DNA of 36,654 nucleotides. It comes from Polyangiaceae bacterium. GTDB lineage: Bacteria > Myxococcota_A > Polyangia > Polyangiales > Polyangiaceae. Shown one piece after another: positions 1 through 7,173 of the stretch; the stretch's first letter is position 1, and the number at the start of each line of letters is the position of its first letter. The stretch lies in contig JAICQL010000059.1 in assembly GCA_025937895.1 (NCBI GenBank), positions 1 to 36,654 of the forward strand, given 5' to 3'. Both the position numbers and the translations under genes were made by a program. A model generated the notes under the pieces. The model ran no database searches, had not been told where the DNA came from, and worked only from the letters and a program-made list of their open reading frames with translations.

Positions 1-399
1 AACGCGCTGGGCGGAGCCATCGGAGGCTTCGACGATGAGTTTGGCCTGCACGTGGACTTCATCCTGGCGGCCCAGCTCGGCTACTTCTTCAACGGGGAGA
101 GCAACCAGGGCTGGTACGGCAAGGTCATCTATCACGCCAAGCAGCAGACCGTGACGGTGCTCGAGAGCGGCGCGCAGCGCGCGCTCTTCTCGCAGCTGGT
201 GGGGCCGGAGCTGGGCTACGAGTGGGACTTCTTCGCGGGGCTGCTGCTGCGCCCGCGGCTGGGCGTGCTGTTCTACGCGCAGAGCCCGCAGCCCGGCCGC
301 AAGCCGGTGAACGTGGGCGGGCTCTCCTACGACAACCCCACTCACACCTGGGTCGACGCGTACTTCACCGTGGATCTGGGCTACGAGTTCGAGCTGTGA
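1..399 (+). CDS. C-terminal part of an outer-membrane beta-barrel-like protein (partial)
   Basis: The frame is open from the first base and ends at TGA 397-399, so the true start lies outside the window. The visible 132 residues alternate polar and aromatic/hydrophobic residues in short stretches (LGYFFNGES, WYGKVIYHAK, LGYEWDFFAGLLLRPRLGVLFY) and end in LGYEFEL. This resembles transmembrane beta-strands of an outer-membrane barrel, and a final strand with aromatic residues is usual for such proteins. No named family is recognised. It converges on the dehydrogenase gene, with a GC-rich hairpin between them. It could instead be a periplasmic beta-rich protein; the missing N-terminus would decide, since a signal peptide would be expected there. 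Confidence 0.55.
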   Translation, partial: NALGGAIGGFDDEFGLHVDFILAAQLGYFFNGESNQGWYGKVIYHAKQQTVTVLESGAQRALFSQLVGPELGYEWDFFAGLLLRPRLGVLFYAQSPQPGRKPVNVGGLSYDNPTHTWVDAYFTVDLGYEFEL

Positions 400-428
400 C
401 CACCGCGCCTTACGGCACTGGCGCAAGC

Positions 429-448
429 GGGCCGCGGCGAGGCGGCCC
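429..448. terminator. GC hairpin between convergent genes, possible bidirectional terminator
   Basis: GGGCCGC (429-435) and GCGGCCC (442-448) form a perfect 7-bp stem with a 6-base loop. It lies between the stop at 399 and the minus-strand stop at 456, where a two-way terminator is expected. There is no T run on either side, so it is not a textbook intrinsic terminator. Confidence 0.4.
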
Positions 449-455
449 ACACCCG

Positions 456-1394
456 CTAGCTGACGAAGAAGTCCTTCATCAGCTCCACCCCGGGCTCCAC
501 GGCGTAGCCGTCAAAGTCGCTCACCCCGGCTGCACGCAGCACCTCTTCATCGATGAAGAACTGGCCGCTGACGGTGCGGCTCGGCTGGGTGAGGATCCAG
601 TGCGCGGCGTCGGCGACGATCTCCGGCTTGCGGCAGCGGCGCAGCGCCTCCGCGCCGCCCAGCAGGTTGCTGATCGCAGCGGTGGCGATGGCAGTCTGCG
701 GCCACAGGCTGTTGGCGGCGATGCCCTGCGGCGAGAGCTCGCGCGCGAGGCCCAGGGTGCACAGGCTCATGCCGAACTTGGCGAGCGAATAGGCGAGGTG
801 CGGCGCAAACCACTCGGGCCGCAGATCGAGCGGGGGCGAGAGGGTGAGGATGTGCGGGTTCTGCGCGCGCGCGAGGTGCGGCAGGCACGCCTGGCTGCAC
901 GCGAAGGTGCCGCGGGTGTTGACCGAGTGCATCAGGTCGAAGCGCTCGAGCGGGGTGCTGGCGGTGGGGGTCAGCGAGATGGCGCTGGCGTTGTTGACCA
1001 GGATGTCGATGCCGCCGAAGCGCTGCACGGTGGCTTGCACCGCCTGCTCCACCGCTGCCTCGTCGCGGATGTCGGTGATGCAGGGCAGGGCCTGACCGCC
1101 GGCGGCCTCGATCGCCGCGCAGGCGCTGTGCACGGTGCCTTCCAGCCTGGGGTGCGGTGCGTCTGTCTTGCCCAGCACGGCGATGGCAGCACCGTCGCGC
1201 GCAGCGCGCAGCGCGATGGCAAGACCGATGCCGCGGCTGGCGCCGCTGATGAACAGCACCTTGCCCGCGAGGGAGCCGGCGCCACGGGGCAGGGCAGCGC
1301 CAGGGGGCAGGGCAGCGCCAGGGGGCAGGGCAGCGCCAGGGGGCAGGGCAGCGCCAGGGGGCAGGGCAGCGCCAGGGGGCAGGGCGGCGCTCAT
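456..1394 (-). CDS. Short-chain dehydrogenase/reductase, HSDL2-like
   Basis: This is a classical SDR with an N-terminal Rossmann fold. It shows the glycine motif SGASRGIG, the NNAS motif after the fourth strand, a serine in LTLSPPLDL and the catalytic Y-x3-K in AYSLAKFGMS. The segments LSPPLDL, YSLAKFGMS and NSLWPQT resemble the HSDL2 (hydroxysteroid dehydrogenase-like 2) branch; the C-terminal SCP2 domain of eukaryotic HSDL2 is absent. The start is taken as ATG 1392-1394, which overlaps the kinase TGA (1391-1393) as ATGA, so translation is probably coupled to the kinase. A longer reading from 1511 lies inside the kinase gene and is less likely. Just after the start the protein has about six copies of Ala-Ala-Leu-Pro-Pro-Gly, encoded by an 18-bp minisatellite, before the Rossmann fold at about residue 43. 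The substrate cannot be deduced. Confidence 0.85.
   Translation of the reverse strand: MSAALPPGAALPPGAALPPGAALPPGAALPPGAALPRGAGSLAGKVLFISGASRGIGLAIALRAARDGAAIAVLGKTDAPHPRLEGTVHSACAAIEAAGGQALPCITDIRDEAAVEQAVQATVQRFGGIDILVNNASAISLTPTASTPLERFDLMHSVNTRGTFACSQACLPHLARAQNPHILTLSPPLDLRPEWFAPHLAYSLAKFGMSLCTLGLARELSPQGIAANSLWPQTAIATAAISNLLGGAEALRRCRKPEIVADAAHWILTQPSRTVSGQFFIDEEVLRAAGVSDFDGYAVEPGVELMKDFFVS
1283..1390. repeat. 18-bp tandem repeat, six copies, inside the SDR 5' end
   Basis: The unit cagggggcagggcagcgc occurs six times head to tail (1283, 1301, 1319, 1337, 1355, 1373). The first and last copies each differ by one base. In the minus-strand gene each unit encodes A-A-L-P-P-G, so gain or loss of a unit keeps the frame. 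The near identity of the copies suggests recent expansion by slippage. Confidence 0.95.
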
Positions 1395-3148
1395 ACCCAG
1401 GGCCCCCGGGCTCCCGGCGCTGCGGGGGCAGGCGCAGCCGGCACGGGCCGCGGCGCGGGCGGCTTTATCGTGCGCAGCACCGTGCTCTCCGGCGCACGCT
1501 CGCTCCACCACGCCTCGCGCCGCGCTCGCGTCCAGGAGTGGTGCAGCCCCAGCTCGCGCAGTCGATCACCCAGCTCGCGCGCGCTCTGCGGGCGCTTGTC
1601 GGGGTTCTTCGCCAGGCACTGCAGGATCAGCTGCTCCAGCGGCTCCGGCACCGGAATGCCCACGCGCTTGGACGGCGGCACCGGGCGCTGGTGCGCGTGC
1701 ATCACCAGCATGTCCGCCCGGTTCTGCGCCTCGAACACGCGCAGGTTCGTCAGCAGCCAGTACGCCACGCAGCCCAGCGCGTAGATGTCGGCGCGCTGAT
1801 CCACCGGTGCGTTGAAGCGCACCATCTCCGGCGCCATGATCGCCGGCGTGCCGATCACGCCCGGGTTCTCCAGCTCTTCTTCCGTCGGGCGGCGATCCAT
1901 CACCAGGCCGAAGTCCAGCACCTTCACGAAGTCCAGCTGCCCTCCGTAGCGACAGGTGAAGATGTTGGCAGGTTTGAGGTCGCGATGCACCAGCTGGTGC
2001 TCGTGCGCCTCGTGCAATGAGTCGCATGCCTGGATCAGCAGACACGCCACGCGCTCGGGCGGCTGCTTGCCGAAGCGCTCCACCAGGGTCTGCAGGTCAA
2101 AGCCGTCGAGCAGCTCCATCACGTAGTAGAACGTTCCGTCCTGCGTGGCGCCGTAGTCGTACAGCTGGATCGTGTGCGGGGAGGTGAGCAGCGCCGTGGT
2201 CTGCGCCTCTCGTTCGAAGAGCTTCAACAAGCGCTTTGCCTCTTCCGGTCCATGTGAGGACAGGATGCGCGGGCGGATCAGCTTGATGGCGGCGGGCCGT
2301 GCCAGCATGTGATGGCGCGCCTTCCAGACTTCTCCCATGCCGCCGATGCCCAGCCGGCGCTCCAGGCGATAGCTGCCCACCTCCCTGGCCCGGCTGATGT
2401 GCTCGGTCAGCCCGTACAGCAGCTTGGACGAGAGATAGGCCAGGCCCACCCCTGCCGCGGGCGAGAGCAGCAGCAGCACGACATATTGCAGCTCGGGGCG
2501 CTCCGCTGGCGTCTGCGCCAGGTAGAGCGCGAGCGGATCGGTCAGCGCGGCCAGCACGCACGTGGTGAGCACGCGCGCCGGACGAGCCGGCACCAGCGCG
2601 CCATACATGACCAGCAGCACGGCGATCGGCGACCAGCTGCGCAGCGCCTCGCCCGCGGGCCAGGCGATGCCATGGCGCAGCGCACTGAGCGCCAGCGCAA
2701 ACAGCACCACGTAGAACTGGCTGAACGCCAGCACCACCCGCGGCCGCACCCCGCGCGCGCGGGCCAGCACGTGCATGCCCAGGTTGAGCAGCAGCGCCGG
2801 GATCAGGCAGCCCAGCGCACGCGGGAACACCTCGGCGCGAAAGGGTGCATCGTGACGCGCCACCAGCGCGCTCAGCGCCAGCACCACCAGCAAGCTGCCG
2901 CTGCACACCAGGGTGAGCAGCCCCAGCCGCCACACCCCCGCCTCCAGCACGTCGCTCGGCAGCTCCCCGCGCGAGGTGCTCTCCAGGGTGGCGCGGCCCG
3001 GACCCATCGTGACGTCGAGCAGCCGCCGCTCCGCCGCAGCCTCGCCGGGCTTGGCCGCGGGATCGGCCGCCTTGCCCGCGGCAGGGGCAGGGTCGCTCGC
3101 CAGCGCTGGCGCGGCCAGCGGAGCCTGCGGGAAAGAAGCCGGAGTCAC
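1391..3148 (-). CDS. Membrane-anchored Ser/Thr protein kinase (Hanks type)
   Basis: The 585-residue protein has an Ala/Pro-rich start, about six hydrophobic segments between residues 73 and 242, then a complete cytoplasmic kinase domain at about 260-530. Kinase motifs are intact: glycine loop LGIGGMGEVW (266-275), invariant Lys289 in AAIK, HRDLKPAN with Asp390 and Asn395, DFG at 412-414, and a MAPE-type activation-segment end near 438-441. Membrane segments in front of the kinase are the reverse of PknB, which carries an extracellular C-terminal sensor, so the six-helix part is likely the sensory or anchoring unit. The tail is Pro/Ala-rich. The start is GTG at 3148 with only a weak ribosome site. 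It overlaps the following SDR gene by 4 bases and is divergent from the gene at 3472. Its substrate is unknown; the pseudokinase at 5079 is a possible partner. Confidence 0.92.
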   Translation of the reverse strand: MTPASFPQAPLAAPALASDPAPAAGKAADPAAKPGEAAAERRLLDVTMGPGRATLESTSRGELPSDVLEAGVWRLGLLTLVCSGSLLVVLALSALVARHDAPFRAEVFPRALGCLIPALLLNLGMHVLARARGVRPRVVLAFSQFYVVLFALALSALRHGIAWPAGEALRSWSPIAVLLVMYGALVPARPARVLTTCVLAALTDPLALYLAQTPAERPELQYVVLLLLSPAAGVGLAYLSSKLLYGLTEHISRAREVGSYRLERRLGIGGMGEVWKARHHMLARPAAIKLIRPRILSSHGPEEAKRLLKLFEREAQTTALLTSPHTIQLYDYGATQDGTFYYVMELLDGFDLQTLVERFGKQPPERVACLLIQACDSLHEAHEHQLVHRDLKPANIFTCRYGGQLDFVKVLDFGLVMDRRPTEEELENPGVIGTPAIMAPEMVRFNAPVDQRADIYALGCVAYWLLTNLRVFEAQNRADMLVMHAHQRPVPPSKRVGIPVPEPLEQLILQCLAKNPDKRPQSARELGDRLRELGLHHSWTRARREAWWSERAPESTVLRTIKPPAPRPVPAAPAPAAPGARGPWV

Positions 3149-3471
3149 TGCGAGTGCCTGGGTCCAGCATACCTCCGCCCGAGTCTCGGGACCGTGTCGC
3201 GAGCAAGCATTCGCGAGCGGGAAGAGCGCCGATTCGAGCAGTAAATATGGAGTGGCGCGGAAAGCAACCGCGCTTGCGTTAGGCTGGGTGAAAATTTGGC
3301 GGCAAATTTCGCATCATGCTTGAGAAATGCGAGGCCCCCACCCAAACAACGGCAAAGGGCTGGACAGCGGCGATGGCGCCGGGGGATTTGACTTGATCCA
3401 CCCCCAGGACCCGCCCACCTTGGTGAGGGAGCTTGGAGCGGGGAAATGCGCTACGCGAGAGGAGCGAGAGA
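3149..3471. other. Divergent promoter region between kinase and hypothetical gene
   Basis: No convincing gene is seen in these 323 bases. The centre (about 3241-3345) is AT-richer than its surroundings and carries the palindrome at 3292-3309 and a second inverted repeat (TCGCAT at 3309-3314, ATGCGA about 12 bases later). Both flanking genes point outward, so promoters for both should lie here. I could not fix -35/-10 boxes with confidence. Short frames in this stretch have no family features. Confidence 0.5.
3292..3309. promoter_or_regulatory. Perfect 18-bp AT-rich palindrome, candidate operator
   Basis: AAATTTG (3292-3298), spacer GCGG and CAAATTT (3303-3309) form a perfect inverted repeat. 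It is conspicuous because the surrounding DNA is about 70% GC, and it sits in the middle of a divergent intergenic region. That is the usual arrangement for a site bound by a dimeric regulator controlling both directions. The regulator is not known. Confidence 0.5.
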
Positions 3472-4611
3472 ATGAGCGAGCTGCCGCAGGCCGATTCCGC
3501 AGACACTGACGCCGTTCAGATGGCGCTCCAGGCCGCGCATACCCTCTGGTCGCGTGGCGATACCACCGAGAGTCTGCGCTGGCTGAAACGGGCGGCCGAA
3601 AGTGCCTCTGATGAGGGCGCCGATCTGCGCTCGCTGCAGCTGGCCAAGGCCGCGGCCGAGCTACGGGCCAAGCTCTTTCCCAGCACCTCCGAGGCTCCCT
3701 CCGCGATGCCGGCGCGGGTGCCCACCCAGCGCGATCTCACCGGCGTGCGGCCCGTGCCGCCGTCCGCCCCCCATGCCGAGCTCGAGGCGATGGCCATGGC
3801 GTCGGGGGACAGTCACTCCGTCGCCCGGGCCGAGGAGAGCTCTCCCAGCTCGTCACGGGCTCCGTCCAGTGCCCCGCAATATGTCGTGCACCGCCCGCGC
3901 GAGCAGCAGCGGCAGCTGATGGGACTGTCCTCTTCCTCCCTGGAGACGGCGCGGCAAAGCACCCCGCCCAGCTACGCCAGCGTGCCCTCCTGGAGCGCGG
4001 GCTCGGAGCGGCGCACCTCGGCGCCGCCTCCGCTGCCGCACTCGCTCGACGACTACGAGGAGCTCGACGCGGAGCCCATCCAGGACTCGGACGCGCAGGC
4101 CTCCGCAGCCTGGGCCAGCACCGCCGCGCCCACCTGGCGCCCGCCCGAGCGCGGAGCGAGCGCGCGCGAGAGCGCGGAGGCGCAACGCGAACCGGCGCTG
4201 GATTCCTCGCCGCGGGTGGCCACCTTGCCGCCGCCCAGCTTTCAGCCCTCCGCGCTCTCCTTCAGCCCGCCACCGTTGCCGGAGCTGAGCGCCTTCGGCG
4301 ACGACGACATCGATCCCATGCGGCCCGAGCAGCCCACGGTGGCGTTGCCGCCCGAGCAGCAGCAAGCGCCGGATCCCTCCTTCTTCACGGCGCCCGGCAG
4401 CTTCGGCGGCGCTGCTGCGAGCGGGGCCTCCGGCACCCCCGCCAAGCTGACGGCGCGCGTGCATCACCAGGCGGTGCGGGTGGCGTTTGCGCCGGATGCT
4501 CGTGCGCCGGGACAATACGTCGTCCGTCCGCTTCGCGAAGGCGAGCGCGCACCCAACGGCGAACGAGTCGCGCTGCTGGTCGCGCTGGAGCCTGGTGTGC
4601 CGCTGGTGTGA
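3472..4611 (+). CDS. Pro/Ser/Ala-rich protein of unknown function
   Basis: The start is ATG 3472 with GGAG 7 bases upstream; an in-frame start at 3433 has no such site. The 379-residue product has three parts. Residues about 8-75 are helical and TPR-like (ALQAAHTLWSRGDTTESLRWLKRAAE). A long low-complexity stretch rich in Pro, Ser, Ala and Glu follows, probably disordered. A compact ending from about residue 335 (VHHQAVRVAFAP to PGVPLV) may be a small beta domain. There is no signal peptide or membrane segment, so it is probably cytoplasmic. I do not recognise a family. It lies between a Ser/Thr kinase and a pseudokinase, and its many Ser/Thr residues make it a candidate substrate or adaptor in that signalling group; this is inference from position only. 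Confidence 0.75.
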   Translation: MSELPQADSADTDAVQMALQAAHTLWSRGDTTESLRWLKRAAESASDEGADLRSLQLAKAAAELRAKLFPSTSEAPSAMPARVPTQRDLTGVRPVPPSAPHAELEAMAMASGDSHSVARAEESSPSSSRAPSSAPQYVVHRPREQQRQLMGLSSSSLETARQSTPPSYASVPSWSAGSERRTSAPPPLPHSLDDYEELDAEPIQDSDAQASAAWASTAAPTWRPPERGASARESAEAQREPALDSSPRVATLPPPSFQPSALSFSPPPLPELSAFGDDDIDPMRPEQPTVALPPEQQQAPDPSFFTAPGSFGGAAASGASGTPAKLTARVHHQAVRVAFAPDARAPGQYVVRPLREGERAPNGERVALLVALEPGVPLV

Positions 4612-4622
4612 GCACGCATCAA

Positions 4623-4646
4623 TTTTGAAACATCACCGCTTCAAAA
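4623..4646. promoter_or_regulatory. AT-rich inverted repeat just after the stop at 4611
   Basis: TTTTGAA (4623-4629) and TTCAAAA (4640-4646) are perfect inverted arms separated by 10 bases, in an AT-rich island. As RNA it could form a weak stem, but there is no GC stem or T run, so it is a poor intrinsic terminator. A protein-binding site is equally possible. Confidence 0.3.
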
Positions 4647-4797
4647 CTGGTTATTGGCAGCTCCGCTCCTGGAACATGTTCTGCTGGGCCAGCTCCTTGG
4701 AAGACCAGCTCCCTGGAAATGGCGCGAACCCGCGAAGCGGCGTATGCAGCAATGCGTAACCATCGAGACATGTCGGCCGGCGGCCAGGTAGTCGCGA

Positions 4798-4825
4798 TTG
4801 CGGCCCAGGTGCTGTATGCTAGCCT
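4798..4825 (+). promoter_or_regulatory. Candidate promoter with extended -10 for the pseudokinase transcript
   Basis: TTGCGG (4798-4803) lies 16 bases before TAGCCT (4820-4825), which is preceded by TGC as an extended -10. The -10 core TAGCCT and its TGn are the same as at 28100-28108 and similar to 34209-34217. Transcription would begin near 4832. Confidence 0.4.
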
Positions 4826-4881
4826 CTTCGGTGTGGGTCTAGCTGATACCGGCCTCGTCCGCGGGGGGATTGTGCACGATC

Positions 4882-5082
4882 ATGGCACCCACAGGTTTGT
4901 GCGAAGCGGTGCAGAGCCACGTGGTGCTGATGGAAGCGGTGTCTGTCGGGGTCGCCTTTGCCGAGGCGCCGTTTCTCCAGCGTGTTCTCCATCTGACATG
5001 GGTTCGCTTGGCCGTACATGAGCCGGCGCGGCCGGAGGCTGCCGCTCATCATCGGCTTGAACCTGGCAGGAGGCCTGCTTGA
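4882..5082 (+). CDS. Possible 66-residue leader ORF coupled to the pseudokinase (doubtful)
   Basis: A frame opening at ATG 4882 ends at TGA 5080-5082, overlapping the pseudokinase TTG start as TTGA. That is the same 4-base overlap used at many junctions in this window. Against it: the third codon positions are less GC-rich than in true genes here, there is no well-placed ribosome site, and the sequence (MAPTGLCEAVQSH, then LTWVRLAVHEPAR) matches no family I know. It may be leader RNA without coding function. Confidence 0.2.
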   Translation: MAPTGLCEAVQSHVVLMEAVSVGVAFAEAPFLQRVLHLTWVRLAVHEPARPEAAAHHRLEPGRRPA

Positions 5083-6935
5083 CCCATCGCGCCCCTCGTT
5101 CCGAGGAAGAGCTGAATGAAGGCGTCGGCCCGGACCGCATTGCGGGGGAGCGGGTCACTCCGAGCATCGTCGCGCCGGTCGGAGTAGAAGCAGCAGTGGC
5201 TGAGCCGTCTGGGGCTGAGCCGTCTGGGGCTGAGCTGCCTGGAGCTGAGCTGGCCAGCACCCCGCGCAGCAGTCCCAAGGCAGCAGATCTGGGGGAGGTA
5301 AACATGGCGCAGCTCGAGCCATCATCGCGCGAGCTCACGGCGGAGCTGAGCTCGGCCGAGCCCGGTGCGCGGCAAGGCGGGGCGCGAGCCTCCGCGCCGC
5401 CCGTCAAGTCGTCGCCGGTCGCGGCAGACTCGCGGCCGCCCGTGGGCGAGCCTGTCGAACGCGCGAGCGACGAGGCGCCGCCAGTGCCGATCGAGAGCGG
5501 GCGCGCCGGGCCCTACGCAGCACAGCCGTGGGTCGATCAGGTGGCGGATCCGGTCACTCCGCAGGAGCAGCGGGTCTCCGCCACCATCAAGATGGCAGAG
5601 CTGCCGCCGGTCGAGCAGCTGCGCGGTAGAGTGCTGGCCAACCGCTATCTGGCGGAGGAGGTGGCGGAGCACACGGCCATCAGCCTCAGCTATCGCGCCT
5701 ATCATCTCGCGCTCGATCGAGCGGTGAGCGTGCGCATCCTGCCGCGCGGGCTGGCTTGCTCCGATGAGCTGTGCCAGGAGGTGCGCAGCGCGGCGCGGGT
5801 GGCCACCTTGCTCAACCATCCGAACGTCAGTGGCACCCTCGATTTCGGCGTGACCAGCGATGGCTGGCCGTACCTGGTGACGGAGTACGTGCAGGGCCGC
5901 TCGCTGGCAGGCTTGCTGGCGGAAGAGGGCAAGTTCGTGCTGCGCCGGGTGCTGCACGTCGGCAAGCAGCTGGCCACTGGCCTCTCTGCGGCGCACCAGG
6001 CCGGTCTCGTGCACGGGCTGGTCACCCCCGACAACGTACTGATGGTCGAGCCCGGTACGGCAACGGAGGTGGCGGTACTGCTCGGCTTCGGCGTGCACGC
6101 CGCGCGCGGCAGCCAGCCACCGCCGCCGCGCAGCAACGCCTTCGGAGTGCCGTTTTACGTGTCGCCGGAGCAAGCGGACGGCCGCGGCATCGACCATCGC
6201 TCCGACATCTATTCGCTGGGCGTGGTGCTGTACGAGCTGATGACGGGCAGCCCGCCGTTCTCCGACGGCGATTTCGCTGCGGTGTTGTGCCAGCACCTGG
6301 ACGATGACCCCGAGCCCCCGTCGCAGCGCCTGCCGTCGCCGGGTGCTCTGGCCAAGGCGCTGGACGCCATCATCGAGCGCTGCCTGCGCAAAGATGCGGC
6401 GCAGCGCTACCAGACGGCGGCGGAGCTGGCAGAAGATCTGATCCGCCTGGAGGCAGCCGCGGCGCGCAACAAGCGCCGCCCGATGCCGGAGATCCAGAAG
6501 CCCACGGCCACCATTCACACCCCGCCTCCGCGGGTGGACAGCAGCCACGTCTCGCACGAGGCGAAGGTGATCGTGCACGAGGAGCCGGAGACGGAGGAGG
6601 AGATCGCGCGTGGCTCCTCGCCCGGCGTCTCCCCGCCAGCGCCCGCGGCAGCTCCGCGGGCTCCTGCGGCCACCTCACCTCGCCATTCATCCCGAGATGC
6701 CCCTGCCAACTCGCCTCGCAATTCAGCTGCGAATGCGGTGACGCGGCCACCCCGTATTTCCGTCGATCAAGCCACCATCAAGATCTCAGCCATGGACCGC
6801 GAGCTGGCGATGGCGCTGCATCAGCGCCGGCCCGTCAAGCGGCAGGGGGTGCTGGCGGCATTGACCACCAGCCTGGCGCTGGTGTGGCAGTGGGTCGTGC
6901 GGCTGTTCGGTGGCGGCGGCTTCCGGCGTCGCTGA
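5079..6935 (+). CDS. Ser/Thr pseudokinase with C-terminal membrane anchor
   Basis: The start is TTG 5079 with AGGAGG at 5068-5073, five bases upstream. The 618-residue protein has a disordered N-terminus (with four 5-residue EPSGA-like repeats at about 42-59), a protein-kinase fold at about 185-460, a Pro/Ala-rich linker and one hydrophobic segment at about 590-610 followed by Arg residues. Kinase landmarks are recognisable but the catalytic residues are gone. The ATP-anchoring Lys is Arg219 (AVSVRI), HRDLKPEN reads HGLVTPDN (312-319, catalytic Asp to Leu, Lys to Thr), DFG reads GFG (336-338), and there is no glycine-loop motif. The activation-segment end and helix F are normal (VSPEQADGRGIDHRSDIYSLGVVLYELMTG). 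It is probably a membrane-tethered scaffold or allosteric partner of an active kinase, such as the one encoded at 1391-3148. Confidence 0.9.
   Translation: MTHRAPRSEEELNEGVGPDRIAGERVTPSIVAPVGVEAAVAEPSGAEPSGAELPGAELASTPRSSPKAADLGEVNMAQLEPSSRELTAELSSAEPGARQGGARASAPPVKSSPVAADSRPPVGEPVERASDEAPPVPIESGRAGPYAAQPWVDQVADPVTPQEQRVSATIKMAELPPVEQLRGRVLANRYLAEEVAEHTAISLSYRAYHLALDRAVSVRILPRGLACSDELCQEVRSAARVATLLNHPNVSGTLDFGVTSDGWPYLVTEYVQGRSLAGLLAEEGKFVLRRVLHVGKQLATGLSAAHQAGLVHGLVTPDNVLMVEPGTATEVAVLLGFGVHAARGSQPPPPRSNAFGVPFYVSPEQADGRGIDHRSDIYSLGVVLYELMTGSPPFSDGDFAAVLCQHLDDDPEPPSQRLPSPGALAKALDAIIERCLRKDAAQRYQTAAELAEDLIRLEAAAARNKRRPMPEIQKPTATIHTPPPRVDSSHVSHEAKVIVHEEPETEEEIARGSSPGVSPPAPAAAPRAPAATSPRHSSRDAPANSPRNSAANAVTRPPRISVDQATIKISAMDRELAMALHQRRPVKRQGVLAALTTSLALVWQWVVRLFGGGGFRRR
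5200..5259. repeat. 15-bp tandem repeat, four degenerate copies
   Basis: The unit ctgagccgtctgggg at 5200 and 5215 is identical. The copies at 5230 and 5245 diverge progressively. In frame they encode EPSGA-like pentapeptides in the disordered start of the pseudokinase. Confidence 0.85.
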
Positions 6936-7173
6936 GCCTGGGCTCGGGCCGCCGCAGCGGCCGCTCCTCGCCTGGCAGACCAGGAGAATTCGGCGTGAAA
7001 AGCCCATAGGCCGCTCCACGAGTCTCGAGGTAAGCTTCGCCCTCTGGAGACGCTTGCCTAAAATGCCGAATGATTTTCCGAGCTCCCTGTTGATCGAAGG
7101 ACGAGAGCCAAGCGCGGGAACGAGCCCGAGCGGGCAAGGGCGTAGCGCGTACTGGCTGCGCGCGAGCGGGTTG

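Larger units (their letters stand above)
4612..5078. other. 467-base intergenic/leader region before the pseudokinase
   Basis: It holds an AT-rich inverted repeat (4623-4646), two near-identical 16-base direct repeats (ccagctccttggaaga at 4689, ccagctccctggaaat at 4705), a candidate promoter (4798-4825) and then about 245 bases of leader before a strong ribosome site (AGGAGG 5068-5073). A weak short reading frame at 4882-5082 is listed separately. A 100-codon frame at 4719-5021 has no coding features. Confidence 0.5.

Noticed and set aside
1283..1390. Six-copy 18-bp array considered as a CRISPR
   Set aside because: There are no spacers between units; it is a head-to-tail coding minisatellite.
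4719..5021. 100-codon plus-strand frame before the pseudokinase
   Set aside because: No ribosome site, no coding bias, Gly/Arg/Ser-rich; it lies across the candidate promoter.
6982..7009. AGGAGA followed by GTG at 6995 as a gene start
   Set aside because: The frame stops after four codons (MKSP) and is out of frame with the cytochrome gene.
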